Shown here: piece by piece, positions 15,501-20,190 of the stretch
Layout of the letters: each line of letters opens with the position of its first letter
Position numbering within the stretch: position 1 is the first letter of the stretch
Virus record (IMG/VR): IMGVR_UViG_3300017739_000163
Location: 1-20,190 of that record
Length of the DNA stretch: 20,190 nucleotides
Strand: one strand, 5' to 3'
Source of the DNA: a virus
The notes under the pieces: generated by a model
What the model saw: the letters and a program-made list of their open reading frames with translations, nothing else
What the model was told of the DNA's origin: nothing
Database searches by the model: none
Translations under genes and position numbers: made by a program

Positions 15501-15604
15501 TATTCTTCATCTTCTTCTAAAGAATCTAAAGTATCTTTTGCAAGACTTTTAATTTTAGGAGGAGTGTACGCTACTCTAAAATTTTTACGCTCGTTATAGC
15601 TCAT
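9581..15604 (-). CDS. Giant virion protein (2007 aa), probable DNA-ejection protein with metallopeptidase domain
   Basis: Its length, place at the end of the virion module and hydrophobic glycine/alanine-rich patches (about 118-135 DPLTLAALIAAPFTGGAS, 248-270, 985-1000) fit the internal core or ejection proteins of podoviruses (T7 gp16-like role), which enter the cell ahead of the DNA. A link segment RIDRMTGMPYEDQAG lies at about 1173-1187. Residues about 1280-1385, with TLNPFVYDG and KKAGYDSIQF (G1380), loosely resemble an ADP-ribosyltransferase-like polyvalent domain. HEYAH at 1648-1652 is a zinc HExxH motif, in a context (IYIDPVRMEEKYQQKAW before, GEYENRMNRIAL after) recalled from marine phage metallopeptidase-like domains; E1665 or E1667 could be the third ligand. 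The tail is very basic. The ATG overlaps the upstream stop (TAATG). Virion location is inferred. Confidence 0.8.
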   Translation of the reverse strand: MSYNERKNFRVAYTPPKIKSLAKDTLDSLEEDEEYIAVSERFLSSIGENDQQVEDVYEYLRDEEWNLGSSAKRSLVDIPSFSDQQKKDYKYLRQRFDKADMGGFSQYLNFAKDATVDLATDPLTLAALIAAPFTGGASTAGLFANKGLAQAAKLGLKKVGNTFKDDVPLWDVIQKEGLKQLDIDNKVDWKSTINKAKLARQEAVRQYYKDKVKNTAVLGAAEGAIWTGMDDYLRQERESIDGIDIRNGLNLYDIAGSTLIGAALGGGLGAGISKASTAFSQEARQNLVKFSDETFVDENSLGFKASKLKDTVISKTVGKPVTRFLTLAESSPALKNLLATVRYDTFKFRGPGAAKLNYSYNEVLNNYQGKYFQQYEDLIRPLLIRGKMNKEDEFIMDKLMRVKSNEWGTKVPEATATHYKIATKMKDLAGSVLEDGKNVGIFRQPLNSGPNDWLTRRWKWSEVQENRKELADIMVNSNAVSISDVKVISLLPDGPQKEEYIRKTNLSDTFEDMVDNLKNQRVEDVNSFIEKLQREYNAEGISIEAPFLIKNTDEINAKLGELFVINEKAKRKIANTLPDILKGKDAADLRTAKYEVANNIIDDMLSKKTQVNTLDIETLGTVAPSSFSPRKLFLLDDLEIEKFIDHDFDSLMRDYFTQSSRLYARSRTLGKNINDFNERYVRDIESQLKAKNITLTNNDKEELARLYNFTTGLDNQNFGMNGLSVVPDTIKITQQLAHLPLATLSSLTEIFIPLTRLNTATWAKGVAQTVKYSVQKQSQGTVRELQDRFNLSKEDALAEMHRVFLGINQAVAQRIDGLAGEGIQSTKGKKIQSGFFRLNLLEQWTRTVQLASFTMGKDLITQNLRKMNRLDNKSKEYNRLAQELLDLGVNIGRGLQWEKAGANKYTEKVVNGLRQWNDFYETNVMGGAARFTNEVILDPSKAASIRPHAQQTPMGTVLLQFMGYPTAFSNTVLKNFYGQAARDPIRGGGKVLGTGLLMTMAAAGTNWVRNGGSFKDSSGEEQDAGEIAFEAVSRWGGFGYGEYVKNARENAEIGGGALGSVTKAVTGPIVGDAIDAILYRKGPGELLATNTPGYSLYRALPSVVENNSFKQDVKEVGKSIDRAIGLKPPLREQSYQAYLQRPRRDYLEQVKPYAEGGEVFSNVPKASVNPSSRIDRMTGMPYEDQAGDIIDNRDRFVKGSIVKAIKKTLSLTDDETDRVTFDPTQENKVELDNFISYEDTPIQDRKQAELLKSLNIEESAVKDDVYIVQNKTGWMVAQTQPPVNIPKSRKGTIRTLNPFVYDGELNQEFNPSDLLEDENFMSKLKDSQLLKQLDRLRKERKRILATNIEDLSYADPLDSIAWNAFRTLDKSVTELLKKAGYDSIQFNPKQQQSKDLAKEAVSVTEQTVQQEVPPVRTAFESTGATATTLLEEADKAMPGSREILASGVEEVDVLPPEKPDLIDSTVTTYSFEGRNEPLLASEIQPNKSWFLLDDTMFMEDSVSPVISTQTYFDFNTQLHENYRTKFIEQNKIGPNTSTESLKQKINAGPFNIVTSLIPRDKELGTLKEELPNVPVVFGPLPKQKDAFAYHSKSDNTIYIDPVRMEEKYQQKAWTTLRPDVLEKKPGAEPLPENAIETREEWEEFVKRHEYAHSKYAQLEGELAGEYENRMNRIALGIPQVFPSKTLTVKQATERNLALLKSELNLKDADQNKTYDDFKNQFDASLIVPDRQIPVPLYFITEVIPGQSSKYLNNESGRLLNASEMAAFLKGRQETKPAEALHHPINNNIRHPNAKAFASIAPTVTNQKESQQAANEYLKKIIITEEQPYTLSAFEEFETRGQMDAARARETDETEGIIGLQDTDKRPDLESYNPKQDQVKRGKGGVRYMRTPDGDILVEYDKDTKRFEPILANPLKKDSFVYYSPDKDMSAFKPKKRRKIAAKARFKKQPKQPKQPSILAPPEKFPRKTEITERVRDTAAYKGASEEARKRIDNQLNELARKQEQGKL
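9741..9767 (-). repeat. Three 9-base tandem repeats in the 2007-aa gene
   Basis: GGTTGTTTA occurs twice and a third copy with one mismatch follows, on the plus strand. On the coding strand this gives the tripeptide KQP three times (KQPKQPKQP) in the basic tail of the virion protein. Confidence 0.8.
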
Positions 15605-18600
15605 TAATTACTCGCTAGTAATGAATTTTTATTAGAAGATTTTAAATTATTAGCTACTTGTATGTATATTTGTATAAGCCTAGAATCCATAGAAGGACTG
15701 TAATTTTCTAAATAATCATTATACTGACTAACTTTAGAATTAACAGTAGATCCATATTCTTCTTTTCCAAGATTAGGTAATGCTCTATCATTTTCTACTC
15801 CAAAGATACTTTGAAGTTTTAAATATTCAATAGCATTTCTTGCATAATCATTGTTACTATTTACAGGAATACTTTTAGCTCTTTTAGCTTGTCGATTAAA
15901 TTCTTTTTCTTTTTGTTGGTCTGTCATATCAGAAACTTTAAGACTATATTGATTTATTTCTTCTTGAGCTTTTTCACTATTAACTATTTCAAATACAATA
16001 TCTTTAAAGTTTTGACTTTCTTTTTTATTACTGGCTACTCTTATAAACTTTCTTGGGTTATATTCTTTAGGATTAGCAAGTGCAGCAAATGTAAGAGAAT
16101 CTACAATAGGATCTAAAGCATTAGCCTTACTAGTTAAACCTAAAGTTGCATTGTGAGCTTCAATAGCTTTAGCGTATGCTTCTACACCTTGATCAAAAGT
16201 TAATTCATTTGCATCAAATTTATTTTTTAAATAAACAACAGGCTTAGTAGTATCTACCATTAATGAAGTTCCATCTGAAAGAGTTACAGGTATTTCTTTT
16301 TTATTGCTAAATAAATTACGTTGCCTTGCATCTGCACGATCTACAGCCCTAGAAATATTATCTCCTTCTAATAAAGAAGTTTGTTGAGTTTCAGGAACAA
16401 CAGCTTCTGCTGAAGGTATTAAAGTATTAATTACTGTATCTAATACAGTTGTTTCTGAAGTTTCTTTAGGGCTTGTAGGCTCAGGGGTTACTTTTTTTTT
16501 ATTTATAAGCTCTGTTAACTCTCTTGCTCTTTCTTGTTCTTCTTCAGTAGCTGCAACACCAATTAAAGCTGATCCAAATTGTTTAGCACCTTCACCTATT
16601 GTTTCTAATCTTTCTTCACGAACATCTTTTGGTATGCGTGTAGCTCCCATCATTCTAGGATCATCTTCTATAATTGCATTGTCTACTATTTCTTGCACTT
16701 TACTTTGATCTTCAGAGTCTCCTCTTTCTTTAGCTTGGTTAATAGCTTCGTTTGCTTGTTCTGTAGTTAATGTATTACCAGCAGTGCCACGCTCTGTATC
16801 TACTACTCCAAATAAATTTTCAGAACTTTGTTCTACGTATTTACTGTAGTAAAAGTTTTTAACACCTTCAAAAGTAATTTTAGAGGGGTCTACTATAAAT
16901 TTATCCTCTACTCTTGTTATAGCATTTGAATAAATTAAAAGCTCAGGTAAATTATTTTCAAAGAATGAGCGAGGAGGAAGATTACCACGGAATACTCCTG
17001 GCAAATTTCCTAAAAGATTTTGACGAGTTGCTTCATATAAATGATTACTCATATGTGCTGCTTTAATAATTCCTGTACTATTACGTGCTAAAAAAGCACT
17101 TCCTTTATCTTTTCTAGGATCAAAGCCTAAAGAAATTATAAGATCTTTAGAATCCTCTTCTGTTAACTTAGCTTTATTCTTTACAGTATCTAAAGCAAAA
17201 AAACTTTTATTTTCTATTGCTGTTGTTAAGCTTAAAGAAAATCTACTAACATAATCTTCACCTTCAGGACTAGAAGATGTAGGAGCAGTTTTTAAAGGAG
17301 CAACAAATCCTATTATTGCTCTATTTCTAACTTCTTCATCAGGCTCATCCATTAATGCATCAAAATAAACAGGATCATTTGTATAATGAACATTTCCTGG
17401 AACACTTGGATCAGGATTATAATTTGCTGGATCAGCTATATACGCAGCTTTCATAAACTCAGCTTGTGATTTAACTCTATCAAAATCCATAGTTTGTAAT
17501 GCATTCTCTACTAATTTATCAGTAAAAGCATTATTAGGCATATCTGCAAATTGTAAAGTAACTGTAGCTATATTATTTTGATCTAAAACTCTTTCATATT
17601 CTGCTGCTAGTTCTTCTGTTTCAAATTGTCCGTTTGCTGTTCTTTTAGTATTTAATTCAGCAAGTCTTGCTTTACTACTTGTTTGTACTTCTTTAGCATG
17701 GATTATACTTTGTATTTGTTCTATATTAGCTAAAGGTCTTTCTAAAATTGTTTCTAAAGCAGTTGAATATCTTTGTTCTTCTTTAGCAATTAAAATTTGT
17801 TTTTCTTCATCTGAAACATTCATTTGATTAATAGAATTTAATTTTCTTAATCTGCCAAGACCTAATGTTACTGTAGTTTGATTAGGATTAAGATCTCCAA
17901 AAGTTAAAAGATTAAAATGACTTTGTATTTCTTTAGCTGTAGCATCTGGCCTATCTCCAAAAAATTGTTCCATACCTTGACGCATTTTTTCTTTAGTTCC
18001 AGGATCAAATACAGAAGTAAACTCTAATTGTTCAGGAGTTATAAAAGCACCATAACCTAAATCTGCCATTGTTAAAGTAGCTTTTAAATCATTTTTACTT
18101 CGTGAATCTCTCCATACAGAAAGAGCTTTATCCATATCAGCAGCAGGTTTAGTCATATAAGTAGATCTAAAAGTATCAATAGAACCATCACGCATTCTAA
18201 TTTTACGTCTAAGTCTTCCATCTAGTTTAGCAAGTAAACCATAATCAGCAGCATCAAAATCAATATCCATTGCTTGTAAAGATTCTGCGGCAGCTTGAAA
18301 CTTATCATAGTTAAAAGATTGACCTGTTGCTACATAGTTTGCTTGATCTTTAATTGCTGCTCTATAAAAACTTTCTATATTTTTTTTAGCTTCAGGTTGC
18401 AAACCAACATACTTACCTTGTAATTTTTTAAAATCACCATAAGAAGGCAATAACTCTTGTGGAATAGTTTTAAATTTTTCTGTAGTTTCTTTCCAAGCTT
18501 GATCGCCAAAAACACGTTGAGCAATGGCATAATTACTATCAGATATTGTATCTGCATTAATTTCATTATTATCAAAATTAAAACCTTTACTAGCTAAATC

Positions 18601-18879
18601 TCTATATTGCCCTGATGTTTCTTTATACATCTTTGCTTTTTTAGCAGCATTCATATTAAGTTTAGCAAGCTCTAAAGTATTATCAAAATTAGTTTGATCT
18701 ATTTCATCTTGTAGCTTTTCAGTTTGATACTGATCATAAACACCTATTACACCTTTAATAAGATTAGGAGCTAATCTTCTTAAAGAGCTAGGATCTTTTC
18801 TACTTCCTCGTTTAGCCGCAGCAAAACTTTTAAGCAAACTTTCAACATCAAAATCTCTTATGTCGGGACGAGTAGCCAT
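15604..18879 (-). CDS. Large virion-associated protein (1091 aa), probable internal core protein
   Basis: The N-terminal part (about 45-95, DQYQTEKLQDEIDQTNFDN onwards) is a likely coiled coil, followed by a long mainly helical, soluble region without cysteine or an obvious enzyme motif. A Pro/Thr/Ser-rich stretch near 790-850 (TPEPTSPKETSETT) looks like a linker. It lies between a 191-aa protein and the 2007-aa protein, the position of internal virion proteins such as T7 gp15 in podoviral late operons. AGGAG eight bases before the ATG supports the start, and the stop overlaps the next ATG. No sequence family recognised; the role is inferred from size and position. Confidence 0.7.
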   Translation of the reverse strand: MATRPDIRDFDVESLLKSFAAAKRGSRKDPSSLRRLAPNLIKGVIGVYDQYQTEKLQDEIDQTNFDNTLELAKLNMNAAKKAKMYKETSGQYRDLASKGFNFDNNEINADTISDSNYAIAQRVFGDQAWKETTEKFKTIPQELLPSYGDFKKLQGKYVGLQPEAKKNIESFYRAAIKDQANYVATGQSFNYDKFQAAAESLQAMDIDFDAADYGLLAKLDGRLRRKIRMRDGSIDTFRSTYMTKPAADMDKALSVWRDSRSKNDLKATLTMADLGYGAFITPEQLEFTSVFDPGTKEKMRQGMEQFFGDRPDATAKEIQSHFNLLTFGDLNPNQTTVTLGLGRLRKLNSINQMNVSDEEKQILIAKEEQRYSTALETILERPLANIEQIQSIIHAKEVQTSSKARLAELNTKRTANGQFETEELAAEYERVLDQNNIATVTLQFADMPNNAFTDKLVENALQTMDFDRVKSQAEFMKAAYIADPANYNPDPSVPGNVHYTNDPVYFDALMDEPDEEVRNRAIIGFVAPLKTAPTSSSPEGEDYVSRFSLSLTTAIENKSFFALDTVKNKAKLTEEDSKDLIISLGFDPRKDKGSAFLARNSTGIIKAAHMSNHLYEATRQNLLGNLPGVFRGNLPPRSFFENNLPELLIYSNAITRVEDKFIVDPSKITFEGVKNFYYSKYVEQSSENLFGVVDTERGTAGNTLTTEQANEAINQAKERGDSEDQSKVQEIVDNAIIEDDPRMMGATRIPKDVREERLETIGEGAKQFGSALIGVAATEEEQERARELTELINKKKVTPEPTSPKETSETTVLDTVINTLIPSAEAVVPETQQTSLLEGDNISRAVDRADARQRNLFSNKKEIPVTLSDGTSLMVDTTKPVVYLKNKFDANELTFDQGVEAYAKAIEAHNATLGLTSKANALDPIVDSLTFAALANPKEYNPRKFIRVASNKKESQNFKDIVFEIVNSEKAQEEINQYSLKVSDMTDQQKEKEFNRQAKRAKSIPVNSNNDYARNAIEYLKLQSIFGVENDRALPNLGKEEYGSTVNSKVSQYNDYLENYSPSMDSRLIQIYIQVANNLKSSNKNSLLASN

Positions 18880-19455
18880 TTATCTTTCTCCTAATAAACT
18901 AGGCTGTTGTTCTTTTACTTCAGGTAAAGGAGTTTCTTCTATTTCTTCTAGTATTTCTTTAGGCACACTACGAACATCTATGCCGCCTTGTTTTCTTAAA
19001 CCTTTAAAATTTACTTCTTCTTTAAAAGAATTTATAACTTCATTAGTTATTTCTCTTTGCTCTTCTTCATCTAACTCAGAGTTTTCACCTTGATAAATTT
19101 CATAATCTCCAATACCTGCACGTTCAGCAATAGCCATTAAAATAACCATAGTAGGTTCTGCTAAAAGCAACATTAAATCAGGATTCCATTTGCCTTGTCT
19201 AAAACCACTTTCTAATAATATTTGAGCCATGCTTGCAATAGGATATGCTTTACTATCTAAAACTTCTAATACAGCAGTTAATCTTTGAGCATCTCCTACA
19301 ATGCTTTTAAATATATATTCAATAGCTTTATTAACTTTTACGAACTCAGGAGGGCCTTCCCACGGATAAGGTGTATCCACAGGATTAGTTAAAGACTGTC
19401 CTGGAATTGGTCGATTAAAAGGATCAACCATTTGTGTTACTTCTGTATTTATCAT
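18880..19455 (-). CDS. Conserved marine-phage virion-region protein
   Basis: This encodes 191 residues. MVDPFNRPIPGQSLT near the N-terminus, followed by PWEGPPEFVKVNKAIEYI, then ILLESGFRQGKWNPDLMLLL and MAIAERAGIGDYEI, is an arrangement I recall from many marine tailed phages, always uncharacterised. The ATG at 19455 has AGGA six bases upstream; ATG 19431 (MVDPF...) is an alternative start. The C-terminal 60 residues are acidic and Pro-rich. It is mostly helical with two weak hydrophobic helices but no clear membrane segment. The end abuts the 1091-aa gene with no gap. A structural or assembly role is inferred from location. Confidence 0.75.
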   Translation of the reverse strand: MINTEVTQMVDPFNRPIPGQSLTNPVDTPYPWEGPPEFVKVNKAIEYIFKSIVGDAQRLTAVLEVLDSKAYPIASMAQILLESGFRQGKWNPDLMLLLAEPTMVILMAIAERAGIGDYEIYQGENSELDEEEQREITNEVINSFKEEVNFKGLRKQGGIDVRSVPKEILEEIEETPLPEVKEQQPSLLGER

Positions 19456-19463
19456 ATAAGTTC

Positions 19464-20190
19464 CTAAGATGACATGCTAAAGTAAGGCCCGTATACTTGA
19501 GAGTATCCTGCATTACTTCTAATACTATTCAGTGTTTGCATCGGATTAGATCCAGCAGCTATACTATTATTAAGTTGTACTGTTTCTGACATTGTAGGCG
19601 CAGAAGCTAAACTTTCTGCTGTATCTAATTGAGAAGAAGCTATTGAGCTTGCATAAAGATTAGATCGGCTAGGTGGTTCAGGTAACTCTTCAGGAGGAGT
19701 TAACAAAGAAGCTGCTGTAGTTGTTGTCCTAGCTACATTAGAAGTTCCTCCAAAACCTGTATACTGTCCACCTGTTACAGATGTAACATCAGCTTCTAAA
19801 CCATATTGAATAACATTTCCAGTTGTATCAAAAAATCCTTCACCTTTATCTACAGCATCTTGTAAAGTTGCAAATTCTTGTCTAGCATAAGCATTAGAAG
19901 GTTGTAAATCATATTTTTTAGCAAACACATCATATGCGTCACGATTTTCTGTATTTGCTAAATAATCTGCAAAATCTTTACTTCTTTGTTTAGATCTTAC
20001 AAACATATCTATATCTGAAGAAGTAGCACTAGGATTATCTTTTAAAAAATTAGTTCCATAAGTTTCATATCCTGGAAGATCTTTTGCTGTAGAAGCATCT
20101 TTAAAAAAATCTAAACCTGTTTTAGTAGCGTTTTGTATAGAAGGAAAAAAATCATTAATTCTTCCTGAACTAGCTGCTTCTGTTAAAAGA
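19464..20190 (-). CDS. Virion-region protein, 5' partial
   Basis: The frame is open without a stop from the right edge of the window to TAG at 19466-19464, giving about 241 visible residues; an internal ATG at 20006 is probably not the start. Visible upstream residues (LLTEAASSGRINDFFPSIQN) continue smoothly into the rest. The C-terminal half is low in charge and rich in Ser, Thr, Ala and Gly (VARTTTTAASLLTPP), typical of virion or internal head proteins. No motif recognised. It is the first gene of the virion module seen here, eight bases before the next start, whose ribosome binding site overlaps its stop. Confidence 0.75.
   Translation of the reverse strand, partial: LLTEAASSGRINDFFPSIQNATKTGLDFFKDASTAKDLPGYETYGTNFLKDNPSATSSDIDMFVRSKQRSKDFADYLANTENRDAYDVFAKKYDLQPSNAYARQEFATLQDAVDKGEGFFDTTGNVIQYGLEADVTSVTGGQYTGFGGTSNVARTTTTAASLLTPPEELPEPPSRSNLYASSIASSQLDTAESLASAPTMSETVQLNNSIAAGSNPMQTLNSIRSNAGYSQVYGPYFSMSS

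Noticed and set aside
1-20190. tRNA genes, CRISPR arrays, insertion sequences, integrase or attachment sites
   Set aside because: Looked for by eye; no cloverleaf, spaced repeats, transposase or recombinase was seen. A tRNAscan-type search would settle the tRNA question.

Overview
This window looks like part of a lytic, tailed, probably short-tailed bacteriophage from the ocean. The evidence is small tightly overlapping genes on two converging transcription units, phage nucleotide-metabolism genes, a holin and endolysin pair, and very large late virion proteins. Most of the DNA is AT-rich, which suits a host such as SAR11 or Prochlorococcus. The mix (Cas4-like exonuclease, T7-type endonuclease I, class I ribonucleotide reductase, DUF3310, a converging late arm) recalls marine podoviruses of the HMO-2011/pelagiphage or cyanophage kind. 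I cannot fix the lineage or host from sequence alone.

Plus strand, 1-6028: replication and nucleotide module. It starts inside a PD-(D/E)XK exonuclease with a cysteine cluster. Then come a small unknown gene, a Holliday-junction resolvase (endonuclease I), a DUF3310 protein, a small basic protein, nrdA, a tiny putative lipoprotein, two small unknown genes, a 2OG-Fe(II) oxygenase, nrdB and a last small unknown gene. Almost every stop overlaps the next start, so this is one co-translated operon. Its likely work is degrading host DNA, resolving branched phage DNA and making deoxynucleotides.

Junction, about 6011-6030: the two operons meet tail to tail. Their last genes overlap by 18 bp, and a perfect 7-bp hairpin covers both stop codons.

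Minus strand, read from the right edge leftwards: virion module 20190-9581 (a partial virion protein, a 191-aa protein, a 1091-aa protein and a 2007-aa protein carrying an HExxH metallopeptidase motif). Lysis module 9525-8330 follows (M15 endolysin, a small unknown gene, a 3-TM holin, a membrane-anchored coiled-coil protein). After it, 8294-6011, comes a run of small genes, several very rich in Lys and Arg. Inside this run, at 7374-7328, lies a close match to the glutamine-sensing Downstream-peptide/glnA riboswitch, just upstream of a small protein made of repeated YRG motifs. This is the clearest non-coding signal in the window.

Other features of note are a GC-rich island (about 52% over 8101-8580 by hand count), an endolysin with a possible signal anchor cut off by a 9-base homopolymer, and a 29-aa gene with a good ribosome binding site. 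No stretch longer than 300 bases lacks a gene. I saw no tRNA, CRISPR array, insertion sequence, integrase or attachment site.
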